A stretch of DNA of 64,000 nt from Rudanella paleaurantiibacter. GTDB lineage: Bacteria > Bacteroidota > Bacteroidia > Cytophagales > Spirosomataceae. Below are positions 9,280 to 17,360 of the stretch, in pieces (the stretch's first letter is position 1; every line of letters begins with the position of its first letter). Both the position numbers and the translations under genes were made by a program. The stretch is taken from contig NZ_WELI01000002.1 of NCBI RefSeq assembly GCF_009184635.1, positions 248,001-312,000 on the forward strand, read 5' to 3'. Below the pieces are notes generated by a model. It was not told the origin of the DNA. It searched no databases and worked only from the letters and a program-made list of their open reading frames with translations.

Positions 9280-9442
9280 CCCAAGCGGACATTACTCTAA
9301 GAGATGACATCTCTGGCAATTGACTTCCCAAAACGGAGACATCTTGCAGAGATGTCATCTCTAAAACACGCCCAAGTAGACATTACTCTGAGCGATGACA
9401 TCTCTGCCCAAAACAGAGACATCTCTGCAAGATGTCATCGCT
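9280..9442. repeat. Alternating 15-bp palindrome cluster, locus 1
   Basis: Palindromes AGAGATGACATCTCT (9300-9314), AGAGATGTCATCTCT (9348-9362), AGCGATGACATCTCT (9391-9405) and a degenerate fourth (9429-9442). The central base alternates A/T and the spacing is about 43-48 nt. The segment starting CCCAAG at 9280 recurs at 9371, a 91-bp tandem period. The same family recurs at 60633-60831. It fills the spacer before the epimerase gene. Confidence 0.85.
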
Positions 9443-9488
9443 ATAGCACGAAACGGAGCCATCATTGGCTCCATTCTTTTTTTACCGC

Positions 9489-10589
9489 ATGAAAATCACT
9501 GCTATATCCGTATACCGCTTTGATATTCCGCTCAAAGCACCCATTGCTATTTCGCTGGGTACGATCGAACATGCGCGCAACATACTGGTGCAAATCGATA
9601 CCGATACCGGGCTCACGGGCTGGGGCGAGGGTTCGCCGTTCTGGATGATTGCGGGCGAAACGCAGGCATCGGGGTTGGCGGCTGCCCCCGATATGGCCCG
9701 GCTGCTGCTCGGCCGCGAGGCTACCGATGTGGGCGGATGCGTGGACACCCTGGCGCGATACCTGCCCAACCACCCCACTACCCGCTCGGCCTTCGATATG
9801 GCCCTGTACGATGTAGCCGCTCAGGGGGCCAACCTGCCCCTGTACGCCTATCTGGGGGGCAGCAAACGCCCGCTCATCACCGACGAAACCATCTACCTCG
9901 ACACGCCCGAGCGCATGGCTGAGATCGCCCGGACAATGCTGGCTAAAGGCCCCGAAGCCATCAAACTGAAACTGGGTACCGATGCTCCAACCGACATTGC
10001 CCGGGTACGGGCCGTGCGGCAGGCTATTGGAGATGCCGTGCCCATTCGGACCGACGCCAATCAGGGGTGGGATGTTCCCACGGCCGTGGCTGTGCTGCGG
10101 GCCATTGGCGACCTGAATGTACAGTATTGCGAACAGCCCCTGCGCCGGGCCGACCTGGCCGGACTGCGGCACTTGCGAAGCCTCTCGCCCGTACCGATCA
10201 TGGCCGACGAAAGCCTTTTCGATGCCGCCGACGCCCTGCGGCTGGCCCGCGAAGAAGCCGTCGATTACTTCAACATCAAGCTCTCCAAAAGCGGAGGTAT
10301 CTGGGAAGCGCTCAAAATCAACGCCGTTGCCGAGGCAGCTTACACCCGGTGCATGATTGGCTGTATGTCAGAGTCGCGGCTGGGGCTCACGGCCAACGCC
10401 CATTTTGCGTCGGCACGACCCAATGTGGCCTTTTGCGACCTCGACGGCTGTTTTGAACATGCCCACGACCCCATTCAGGGTGGCCTTAGCTACCACCCTT
10501 ACCGCATCGAACTCCCCGACGCACCCGGTATCGGAGCCACGGTTGACCCGGCGTTTCTGGCCGACTGCGAAAAGTGGGTTTTTGACTGA
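9489..10589 (+). CDS. Enolase-superfamily enzyme, dipeptide epimerase-like
   Basis: 366 aa, full-length muconate-lactonizing/mandelate-racemase fold. Acid/base lysines of the KxK motif are in IKLKLG (Lys 159, Lys 161); metal ligands are Asp 189 (RTDANQGW), Glu 215 (YCEQPL) and Asp 240 (MADES); a second-face lysine is in NIKLSKSGG (Lys 264 or 267). This pattern fits the L-Ala-D/L-Glu epimerase branch, which inverts a dipeptide stereocentre during murein peptide recycling, but related cycloisomerases and racemases share it. ATG 9489 is chosen because MKITAISVYRF is the family start. No peptidase or murein gene is adjacent to settle the substrate. Confidence 0.88.
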   Translation: MKITAISVYRFDIPLKAPIAISLGTIEHARNILVQIDTDTGLTGWGEGSPFWMIAGETQASGLAAAPDMARLLLGREATDVGGCVDTLARYLPNHPTTRSAFDMALYDVAAQGANLPLYAYLGGSKRPLITDETIYLDTPERMAEIARTMLAKGPEAIKLKLGTDAPTDIARVRAVRQAIGDAVPIRTDANQGWDVPTAVAVLRAIGDLNVQYCEQPLRRADLAGLRHLRSLSPVPIMADESLFDAADALRLAREEAVDYFNIKLSKSGGIWEALKINAVAEAAYTRCMIGCMSESRLGLTANAHFASARPNVAFCDLDGCFEHAHDPIQGGLSYHPYRIELPDAPGIGATVDPAFLADCEKWVFD

Positions 10590-10633
10590 GGGCCGGGCAA
10601 GTTTAGGCTTTAAGGGACAAATCGCACAAAAAC

Positions 10634-10890
10634 ATGAGTCATCTCGAATTTTCGAATTTTTGATGATTTTAAGCCCAAGTTCCTCCCTGGATGCCCCGTC
10701 AGGGGCCTAATATTGGTAGCTAACCGGGAACATAGACCCAATACCAGAGCCCCGAAGGGGCGTAACCCTAAACAAGTTACGCCCCTTCGGGGCTCTGGTA
10801 TTGGCGGGAGACATCTTTTCTACCAATATTCGGCCCCTAACGGGGCGTCGAGTCGAGGCCACTGCTACCCTAAAATTCGGGATGACTCAT
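10634..10890. repeat. Three-layer nested palindrome containing REP-like hairpins
   Basis: Outer arms: ATGAGTCATCTCGAATTTT (10634-10652) against its near-exact complement (10872-10890). Middle arms: hairpin GCCCCGTCAGGGGC plus tail ATATTGGTAG (10693-10719) against the mirrored copy with GCCCCTAACGGGGC (10820-10846). Inner arms: a perfect 29-bp pair (10738-10766 and 10776-10804) with a 9-nt loop, containing GCCCCGAAGGGGC. It fills the spacer between two convergent genes. The tail matches that of the REP-like repeats at 38977-39265. Confidence 0.85.
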
Positions 10891-10933
10891 TTCTGTTCCG
10901 TTCAGGGCCGTACCGTGGGCCGGTCGTTCGGCT

Positions 10934-11422
10934 TTACCGCAACACCGAATCAATCGGTTGTTCGGCGGGCTGCGATTGGGGTTGGGCTGGCTGGGTCGGA
11001 TACTGCTGTGGTTGCTGGTAGCCCGGCATTGCCGAACCATCGCCGTACGGGCGTACCGGAGGCCCGATAAACTCCACCGCCGTGATGTAATATTTGGTAT
11101 CTCCATTCCACGGGAGCCGCAGAATTTTCTCTTCGTAATGCAAGGTTACCCGCTGCCCGGTTTTCACGGCTTCGGTGATTTTGGCACCTACGGCTTCGTC
11201 TTTCACCGAAAAATCGAAGTACTGCGGGGTCAGTGAGCCCGTTTCGCCCGAAAAGCCACCCACATTGAGCACCCCCTCGTAGGTTTTGAATACATAACCC
11301 CGCCGGCTGAATTTCGAAACGGTACCGGCCCGCTCGCCATCACTGTAACTCCAGCCCGTGAGAATGTACAGAATGCCGAAAACGACCAGTATAAACACTA
11401 AAAAATAAAGCAAAGCACGCAT
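10934..11422 (-). CDS. Small membrane-anchored protein of unknown function
   Basis: 162 aa. One N-terminal membrane segment (LLYFLVFILVVFGILYILTG, about 4-23) is followed by a compact soluble part (DGERAGTVSKFSRRGYVFKTYEG ... VTLHYEEKILRLPWNGDTKYYITAVE) and a Pro/Gln-rich tail (about 140-162). Databases have sometimes labelled relatives as dehydrogenases, but no dinucleotide-binding motif is visible and I give no enzymatic function. ATG 11422 is used instead of TTG 11428. A TACCTTTA box lies upstream. Confidence 0.7.
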   Translation of the reverse strand: MRALLYFLVFILVVFGILYILTGWSYSDGERAGTVSKFSRRGYVFKTYEGVLNVGGFSGETGSLTPQYFDFSVKDEAVGAKITEAVKTGQRVTLHYEEKILRLPWNGDTKYYITAVEFIGPPVRPYGDGSAMPGYQQPQQYPTQPAQPQSQPAEQPIDSVLR

Positions 11423-11590
11423 AGACAAATGGTTTAAAGGTATGTGACAGCTTCTTGGCTGTTACCTATCTGGCGTTCTGACGATGTACCAGAGCTCAGG
11501 TAACGTATATGGACAGAGCGCCAAATTCGTTGGCGGCAGCCGGGAGCACAAATGAACAAAATCCAAACGCATTTCCCCATAAATCGTTTG

Positions 11591-11628
11591 AAAAAGTGGT
11601 TTACTGCCCTATGGCTGAGCCACTTTTT
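11591..11628 (-). terminator. Hairpin at the end of the ceramidase-like gene
   Basis: AAAAAGTGG (11591-11599) pairs with CCACTTTTT (11620-11628); the second arm lies inside the last codons of the gene ending at 11609, and on the minus strand the stem runs into a T-tract. Confidence 0.5.
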
Positions 11629-12964
11629 GCACCATTCGGTCGCCAAATTCGGTAAAATAAGCCCCCATTTGTGGGCCAAACCAGTTCATGTCGCGGGTTT
11701 CGTACCGGGTTTCGTGGTAGTATGCGTCGGGCGTCACGTAACCAATGTACCCTCCGTTGAAACTGGTCACCATCAGATTCAGGCCCCGGCCCGCCACGGT
11801 CTTACCCAGTTGCATGGCCAGTTCGCCCGAAAAGTCGGCGGGCATACCCAGTAGCACGGTATTACCGATACGGAGTGCTTTCATTTCGGCCGGATAATCA
11901 CCGTAAAGTTTCAGAAAAAGCCACGGCCGTAACCGCCAGCCATCGGACACGCGCACGTGTGCATCGCGCAGGGTGAGCGGGAGGGTGAGCAAAGCCAGCG
12001 CCGAATCGGGCCGGGCAGGTGCCTGAGTCAGAGCCGTACTGATTTTGGTCGTCAGGCTGTCGGCAATAAAATGAAGCTGGGCATCTTCGGTTTCGCCTTG
12101 CTCGGTAGGCCCCATGCTGCCCACAGCCCCGGCCATGTACATGGCAAAGCCTCCCGTCCGTTTCTCCAGATTATCGACCAGCACGCCCGGCCAATCGCGG
12201 CTGAGCCACTGCGGCACATCGGAGTTAATAATGGTAGAATGAGCCGCAAAGCTCGCCAGCGTGGCCGTTTTACCCGCTGCCTGCCGCAGTTGCAGCACCC
12301 GCACCCGGTCGTCTTCGGGCCCCTCGTTATGCAATCGGTTATAGACCATTTCGGGCGCGGCCGTCTCGGTGTAGGCTACCGAAACCGGTTGCAGGTCGCC
12401 GTTGGCCACCCGAATCGCGTTTAGCACCGAATTGGTTATGAGCGCCACAATACGCTCCTCGTACGAGCCGGCAATGAGCGTCCCGACAAGGCCCGGTGCC
12501 CACCCGCCCAGACTATTGTGCGAGTGAATAGCCCCCATATATACCTGCTCCCACGTAAAGCCCACTTCGGGCAACCGACGTTTGAGGGCCTCGACCACGG
12601 TAGGCGGCACAATGAGCAGATCAAGGGCCACCAGAGCCACCCGAACGCTACCATTATCAACCACGGTAGCGCGGGCATAAATCGAATCGTGAACGGTACT
12701 CCAGTGCTTACCCCGCCGAACGCCATAGCCACCCGTAGGCGTGGTGAAATCGGGCGTCATGTTTACTTTGGCCCAACCCGCCCGCAAGCCCTGTTTGGCT
12801 GGTGTGGGAGTGGGCAAACGCGCCAGACGGTCCATCGTTTGGCGGTAAAAATCGGTTTGGGCGTAGGGCGTATCGTCGACCGGAATCAGATTGGCCGCGA
12901 TAAACAGGGCGAGCAGGCCAACCACGGCCAAAATGACAAACACAAAACGGCGAAGGAGTTTCAT
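11609..12964 (-). CDS. Membrane-anchored neutral/alkaline ceramidase-like hydrolase
   Basis: 451 aa. One N-terminal membrane segment (FVFVILAVVGLLALFIAANL, about 7-27) and an extracytoplasmic domain. Family marks of the neutral ceramidase N-terminal domain: AGWAKVNMTPDFTTPTGGYG, ALVALDLLIVP, MGAIHSHNSLGGWAP (zinc-binding His pair), SFAAHSTII and SRDWPGVLVDNLE. Known members cleave N-acyl sphingosine, and sphingolipids are common in Bacteroidota; many shorter relatives are uncharacterised, so ceramide is only a possible substrate. ATG 12964 is 4 nt from a TACCTTTG box, supporting this start over the upstream alternative at 13009. Confidence 0.85.
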   Translation of the reverse strand: MKLLRRFVFVILAVVGLLALFIAANLIPVDDTPYAQTDFYRQTMDRLARLPTPTPAKQGLRAGWAKVNMTPDFTTPTGGYGVRRGKHWSTVHDSIYARATVVDNGSVRVALVALDLLIVPPTVVEALKRRLPEVGFTWEQVYMGAIHSHNSLGGWAPGLVGTLIAGSYEERIVALITNSVLNAIRVANGDLQPVSVAYTETAAPEMVYNRLHNEGPEDDRVRVLQLRQAAGKTATLASFAAHSTIINSDVPQWLSRDWPGVLVDNLEKRTGGFAMYMAGAVGSMGPTEQGETEDAQLHFIADSLTTKISTALTQAPARPDSALALLTLPLTLRDAHVRVSDGWRLRPWLFLKLYGDYPAEMKALRIGNTVLLGMPADFSGELAMQLGKTVAGRGLNLMVTSFNGGYIGYVTPDAYYHETRYETRDMNWFGPQMGAYFTEFGDRMVQKVAQP

Positions 12965-12968
12965 ACAG

Positions 12969-12976
12969 CAAAGGTA
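12969..12976 (-). promoter_or_regulatory. TAnnTTTG box immediately upstream of the ceramidase-like gene
   Basis: TACCTTTG on the minus strand, separated from ATG 12964 by 4 nt; divergent from the murI box. Confidence 0.5.
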
Positions 12977-13032
12977 ATTTTTGCCACCAAACTCCCACCG
13001 TTTCAACACGACACAGTCGACACTTGCCCACC

Positions 13033-13064
13033 TTGGCGGCTCTGACTGACAAACCGTACCTTTG
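13033..13064 (+). promoter_or_regulatory. murI promoter
   Basis: TTG at 13033-13035, 21 nt, then TACCTTTG at 13057-13064; the box ends 4 nt before ATG 13069, implying a leaderless or nearly leaderless transcript. Confidence 0.6.
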
Positions 13065-13068
13065 CACC

Positions 13069-13902
13069 ATGACGCAACCCATCGGCATTTTTGATTCAGG
13101 GTACGGTGGTCTGACCATCATGCGCGAGATTGTCAACGCCCTGCCGCAGTACGATTACGTGTACTTGGGCGACAATGCCCGCACGCCCTACGGCACCCGC
13201 TCCTTCGAAACGGTGTATCAATACACGCTTCAGTGTGTTCGGCATTTGTTTGAGCAGGGTTGTCAACTGGTGGTACTGGCTTGCAATACAGCCTCGGCCA
13301 AAGCCCTCCGCAATATCCAGCAACTCGACCTGCCTACGCTGGCACCCGGTCCCAACGGCCCTTCACGGCGGGTACTGGGCGTGATTCGTCCCACTACCGA
13401 GGTTATTGGCCGTTACTCCCAAACGGGTCAGGTCGGGATTCTGGCTACGCGCGGTACCGTGCTGTCGGAGTCGTACGTAGTAGAGATTGAGAAGTTTTTT
13501 CCCGGCATGGGCGTCTTCCAGGAAGCCTGCCCTATGTGGGTGCCTTTGGTCGAGAACGACGAGTTCGACAAACCCGGTGCCGACTACTTCGTGAAACAGC
13601 ACATCGATCGGCTGCTGGCGCAATCGCCCAATATCGACACCCTCTTGCTGGCCTGTACGCACTACCCACTGCTGTTGCCCAAGATTAAGCAGTACACGCC
13701 CCCCCACGTAACTATTTTGAGCCAGGGCGAGATTGTCGCGCGGAGTCTGGCCGACTACCTGAAGCGCCACCCCGACCTGGCCACCCGGTGCAGTCAGTCG
13801 GGTGAACGTAGGTTTCTGACTACCGACTCAGCGGCCGATTTTAGCCGGCAGGCTACTATCTTCTGGGGCGATACCGTAACCGCCCGGCAGGTAGTTTTAT
13901 AA
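13069..13902 (+). CDS. murI: Glutamate racemase
   Basis: Cytoplasmic cofactor-independent enzyme interconverting L- and D-glutamate for peptidoglycan. 277 aa. The N-terminus IGIFDSGYGGLTI, both catalytic cysteines in ACNTASA (Cys 72) and LLLACTHYPLL (Cys 196), and GDNARTPYG are all present. ATG 13069 is chosen over the TTG at 13024, which lies in the promoter region. It is divergent from the ceramidase-like gene with closely spaced promoter boxes. Confidence 0.97.
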   Translation: MTQPIGIFDSGYGGLTIMREIVNALPQYDYVYLGDNARTPYGTRSFETVYQYTLQCVRHLFEQGCQLVVLACNTASAKALRNIQQLDLPTLAPGPNGPSRRVLGVIRPTTEVIGRYSQTGQVGILATRGTVLSESYVVEIEKFFPGMGVFQEACPMWVPLVENDEFDKPGADYFVKQHIDRLLAQSPNIDTLLLACTHYPLLLPKIKQYTPPHVTILSQGEIVARSLADYLKRHPDLATRCSQSGERRFLTTDSAADFSRQATIFWGDTVTARQVVL

Positions 13903-13958
13903 CCCCCACCCAACTGGGCAAATCGAGCGTCAACGGTAATCGGTTGCCGCCAAATGGC

Positions 13959-13966
13959 TATCTTTG
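13959..13966 (+). promoter_or_regulatory. TAnnTTTG box upstream of thrA
   Basis: TATCTTTG, located 13 nt before an inverted repeat that fills the predicted thrA leader. No good -33 TTG at the usual spacing. Confidence 0.4.
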
Positions 13967-13979
13967 CAGCCTCTGGCTG

Positions 13980-14077
13980 AATGAATAATGGAAAAATGTA
14001 CAATGAATAATGGGGATTTGGCCCAGTTTCTGTACCAAGGCTTACCATTATTCATTGCGCACTGGTCATTATTCATT
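13980..14077. repeat. Word-type inverted repeat in the thrA leader
   Basis: Left arm words AATGAATAATG (13980-13990) and AATGAATAATGG (14002-14013); right arm CCATTATTCATT (14045-14056) and CATTATTCATT (14067-14077). Each arm holds two copies of the word separated by 10-11 unrelated bases. The right arm ends 7 nt before the thrA ATG. Confidence 0.85.
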
Positions 14078-14084
14078 ACCGTTC

Positions 14085-16556
14085 ATGAATGTCTTAAAGT
14101 TTGGCGGCACGTCCGTAGGCTCCGTTGAGAGCATAAAGCAGGTTATCCAGATCATTGAAGATGCATCGCGCGGTACTGAGTCGACCGAAGGCCGCAACAT
14201 TGCCGTGGTCTTCTCGGCCATGGGGGGCGTCACGAATCAACTGATCGAAATTGGCCGCATGGCCGCCAACGGCAGTCTGGACTACCTCGATCTGGTACGC
14301 CGGATCGAAGACCGGCACTTCAACGTCGTCAAAGCGTTTATTCCGGTCAAGGAACAGAGCAAGGTGTTTGCCAACATCCGGGGCGTCATCAACGAGCTGG
14401 AAGACCTGCTGCGGGGCGTTTCGCTCATCCGGGAGCTGTCGGCCCGTACGCACGACCTCATCACGAGCTTCGGCGAACGTTTATCCACATTGGTTATGTC
14501 GGAGTGCATCCGGTCACGGGGCTTGTCGGCCCGGTTCTGCGATGCCCGCAACCTGATCAAAACCGATGCCCAGTTCGGGCAGGCCGAAGTGAATTACCCT
14601 CTTACCAATCGGCTCATCCGCGACTATTTTGCCAATTCCAACAGCATTGAGCTGATTACGGGCTTCATTGGCTCCACCGAAAAAGGCGAAACCACCACCC
14701 TCGGGCGCGGTGGCTCCGACTACACGGCCAGCATTATCGGGGCCGCACTCGACGCCGACCTGATCGAAATCTGGACCGACGTCGACGGCATGATGACCGC
14801 CGACCCACGCAAGGTATCCAACGCCTTCAACATCCCTACCATCACCTACGCCGAGGCCATGGAGTTGAGCCACTTTGGTGCCAAGGTGATCTATCCGCCC
14901 AGCCTGCAACCTGCGTTTGCGCGCAACATCCCGATTCGGGTGCTGAACACGTTCAACCCGGCGCATCCGGGCACGGTGGTCAGCCGCAATGCCGACCGCC
15001 GTCAGTACACCATCACGGGTATTTCGAGCATCGACGACGTGGCTCTGGTCAACGTGCAGGGTTCCGGCATGATTGGCGTAGCCGGCGTTTCGGCCAAGCT
15101 GTTTGGCGTATTGGCCGAGCACCGCATCAGCGTGATTCTCATTTCGCAGGCCTCATCGGAACATTCCATCTGTTTCGCCATCGACCCGCGCGCAGCCGAC
15201 CGGGTAAAGACGATTCTGGACGAAGAGTTTGCCGCCGACATCGCCAGCGGGCACGTAGACAACATCACCATCGAGCGCGACCTGTCGATTATTGCCACCG
15301 TGGGCGAAGGCATGCGCAAATCGTCGGGTATTGCGGGCAAACTATTTTCGGTACTGGGTAAAAACGGGGTCAATATTGTGGCCGTCGCGCAGGGCTCGTC
15401 GGAGATCAATATCTCCATTGTCATTGCCAAGACGAACATTTCGAAGGCGCTCAACGCCCTGCACAACGTCTTTTTCCAGTCCGAAGCCCGGATTCTGAAC
15501 GTGTTTCTGGTGGGTACGGGTCTTATTGGCCGAACGTTGCTGAGCCAGATTCGGAGTCAGTTCGAGTACCTCCGCAACGAGAAAATGCTCAAGGTGTGCG
15601 TGGTGGGTATTTCGAACACTAAAAAGATGCTGCTCGACCCGAAGGGCATCGACCTCGACGATTGGCGCGAGCGGCAACTGACCGAGGGCGTCACTACTTC
15701 GTTGCCGGCTTTTGTGGAGAAAATAAAGTCATATAACCTCCCCAACTCGGTTTTTATCGACTGTACGTCGGACAAAGACATTGTGCAGTTTTACGACTCC
15801 CTGCTCGACGCCAACGTGTCGGTCGTGACGCCAAATAAAGTAGCCAATTCGGGTTCGTATGCCGAGTACCGCCGGTTGCAGCGCACGGCCCTGAACCGGG
15901 GCGTCAAATTCCTGTACGAAACAAACGTGGGAGCAGGTTTGCCCATTATCAACACGATTCAGGGCCTGATGACCGCCGGCGACCGGTTCATCAAAATCGA
16001 GGCTATCCTGTCGGGTACGCTGTCGTACATTTTCAACACCTTCCAATCGGGGAAAAAGTTTGTGGACGTGGTGCGCGAGGCTAAAGAGAAAGGCTATACC
16101 GAACCCGATCCGCGCGAAGACCTGAGTGGGCAGGATGTAGGCCGTAAGATTCTGATTCTGGCCCGCGAAGCTGGTTTTGCCCTGGAGCCAACCGACGTAA
16201 CCATCACGAACCTGTTGCCCCAACCTTGCCTCGACGCCCCCACCATCGACGCGTTCTTTGAGCAGCTCGACGCCAACAACGCGTATTTTGAGAGCCTGCT
16301 CACCGAGGCCGAGGCCAAGGGCGAAAAGCTGCGGTACGTGGCCACCTTCGAAAACGGTAAGGTAACCATAGAACTACGCTCGGTCGGGGCCGACCATCCG
16401 TTTTATACCCTTTCCGGTGCCGATAACATCATCTCGTTTATCACGGAGCGGTACAAAGACCGGCCGCTGGTGATCAAAGGCCCCGGTGCCGGTGCCGAAG
16501 TGACGGCCTCAGGTGTATTTGCCGATATGGTGAGTATTGGTAGTTATCTGGGGTAG
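14085..16556 (+). CDS. thrA: Bifunctional aspartokinase / homoserine dehydrogenase
   Basis: First and third steps of threonine/methionine synthesis from aspartate in one 823-aa chain. N-terminal kinase: KFGGTSVGS (about 5-13), GFIGSTEKGETTTLGRGGSDYTA and EIWTDVDGMMTADPR. Central ACT regulatory region: GVAGVSAKLFGVLAEHRISVILISQ and KLFSVLGKNGVNIVAVAQGSSEINIS. C-terminal dehydrogenase: FLVGTGLIGRTL (NADP site), VTPNKVANSG, TNVGAGLPIINT and YTEPDPREDLSGQDVGRK. The length equals that of E. coli ThrA. ATG 14085 begins exactly at the family start; the frame is open upstream to 14010, but that part lies in a hairpin repeat. Threonine feedback through the ACT domains is expected. Confidence 0.97.
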   Translation: MNVLKFGGTSVGSVESIKQVIQIIEDASRGTESTEGRNIAVVFSAMGGVTNQLIEIGRMAANGSLDYLDLVRRIEDRHFNVVKAFIPVKEQSKVFANIRGVINELEDLLRGVSLIRELSARTHDLITSFGERLSTLVMSECIRSRGLSARFCDARNLIKTDAQFGQAEVNYPLTNRLIRDYFANSNSIELITGFIGSTEKGETTTLGRGGSDYTASIIGAALDADLIEIWTDVDGMMTADPRKVSNAFNIPTITYAEAMELSHFGAKVIYPPSLQPAFARNIPIRVLNTFNPAHPGTVVSRNADRRQYTITGISSIDDVALVNVQGSGMIGVAGVSAKLFGVLAEHRISVILISQASSEHSICFAIDPRAADRVKTILDEEFAADIASGHVDNITIERDLSIIATVGEGMRKSSGIAGKLFSVLGKNGVNIVAVAQGSSEINISIVIAKTNISKALNALHNVFFQSEARILNVFLVGTGLIGRTLLSQIRSQFEYLRNEKMLKVCVVGISNTKKMLLDPKGIDLDDWRERQLTEGVTTSLPAFVEKIKSYNLPNSVFIDCTSDKDIVQFYDSLLDANVSVVTPNKVANSGSYAEYRRLQRTALNRGVKFLYETNVGAGLPIINTIQGLMTAGDRFIKIEAILSGTLSYIFNTFQSGKKFVDVVREAKEKGYTEPDPREDLSGQDVGRKILILAREAGFALEPTDVTITNLLPQPCLDAPTIDAFFEQLDANNAYFESLLTEAEAKGEKLRYVATFENGKVTIELRSVGADHPFYTLSGADNIISFITERYKDRPLVIKGPGAGAEVTASGVFADMVSIGSYLG

Positions 16557-16607
16557 AAACAATCGGGGTCTTGCCAACTGTTATAGGTAGCAAGACCCCG
16601 ATTGTTT
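16557..16607. terminator. Perfect 18-bp hairpin between thrA and the glycosylase gene
   Basis: AAACAATCGGGGTCTTGC (16557-16574) pairs perfectly with its complement (16590-16607) around a 15-nt loop and is followed by a short T run. It begins directly after the thrA stop and ends 2 nt before the ATG of the next gene. Confidence 0.7.
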
Positions 16608-16609
16608 TT

Positions 16610-17251
16610 ATGTCCCTCACAAAACTGTCCCTCTCGTTTTATCAGGATCATGACACCCTCACGCTGGCGCAGCGGCTGCTGGGCTGCGAACTGGTACATA
16701 CAACCCCTGAAGGCCGTACAGCAGGTATCATCGTTGAAACAGAAGGGTATATCACCGGCGACCCGGCTTGCCACGCTTACCGGCGCGAAACCAAACGCAA
16801 TGCCGCCATGTTTGGCCCGGCAGGTACGTTGTATGTGTACCAGATTTACAACCATTATCACTGCATCAATGTGGTAACTGGCCCGGCGGGCGTGGGTGAG
16901 GCTGTCCTGATCCGCGCCCTCGAACCCACCGACGGTATTGACCTGATGGCGTACCGACGTAACGAAGCCTTCAAAACGGGATTTGCCCGCTACCGCAACA
17001 ATACGATCGACGGCACAACACCCGAAGGGTTCCGTAACCTCTGTAATGGGCCGGGCAAGCTCGTGATCGCCCTCGGTATCAGCCGGCCGGAGCACAACTT
17101 TAGCTCGCTCGTGACGGGGCCGGTGAGCATTACCCCACCCGTACTGGATACCTTCGACATGGTTACGACCACCCGAATTGGCATCACCCACGGTGCCGAT
17201 CTCCCCTACCGGTACTACATCAAGGGCAACCGATTTGTAAGCAAGAAGTAG
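16610..17251 (+). CDS. mpg: DNA-3-methyladenine glycosylase, AAG/MPG type
   Basis: Base-excision repair enzyme removing alkylated purines and hypoxanthine. 213 aa, usual for bacterial members. Recognised by AQRLLGCELVHT, the catalytic segment IVETEGYITGDPACHAY (general-base Glu), RNAAMFGPAGTLYVYQIYNHYHCINVV and the C-terminal GPGKLVIALGIS with TTRIGIT. ATG 16610 is chosen because MSLTKLSLSFY leads straight into the fold; the upstream extension would run through the hairpin. The repair role is well supported; exact lesion range is not visible. Confidence 0.93.
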   Translation: MSLTKLSLSFYQDHDTLTLAQRLLGCELVHTTPEGRTAGIIVETEGYITGDPACHAYRRETKRNAAMFGPAGTLYVYQIYNHYHCINVVTGPAGVGEAVLIRALEPTDGIDLMAYRRNEAFKTGFARYRNNTIDGTTPEGFRNLCNGPGKLVIALGISRPEHNFSSLVTGPVSITPPVLDTFDMVTTTRIGITHGADLPYRYYIKGNRFVSKK

Positions 17252-17255
17252 GATA

Positions 17256-17343
17256 ATGAATAATGCGTAATGAATACTGTATGATGGGCTGACACGTCAA
17301 CCGTCTTCCAGCGTCTATTCATTATTCATTACGCATTATTCAT
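17256..17343. repeat. Word-type inverted repeat between convergent genes
   Basis: A perfect 21-bp inverted pair: left arm 17256-17276 built as ATGAATAATG, CG, TAATGAATA; right arm 17323-17343. The left arm starts 5 nt after the glycosylase stop. More AATGTATAATG-like words continue toward the acetyltransferase stop. Confidence 0.85.
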
Positions 17344-17360
17344 TGTACATTATACATTGT

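Noticed and set aside
9304-9492. 62-codon plus-strand frame (MTSLAIDFPKRRHLAEMSSL...)
   Set aside because: It is translation through the palindromic repeat cluster; the similar frame at 60579-60872 runs through the same repeat in the other direction. Repeat DNA, not a peptide gene.
10713-11070. Plus-strand frames of 89-117 codons within and after the nested palindrome
   Set aside because: They cross repeat arms and run antisense to the small membrane-protein gene.
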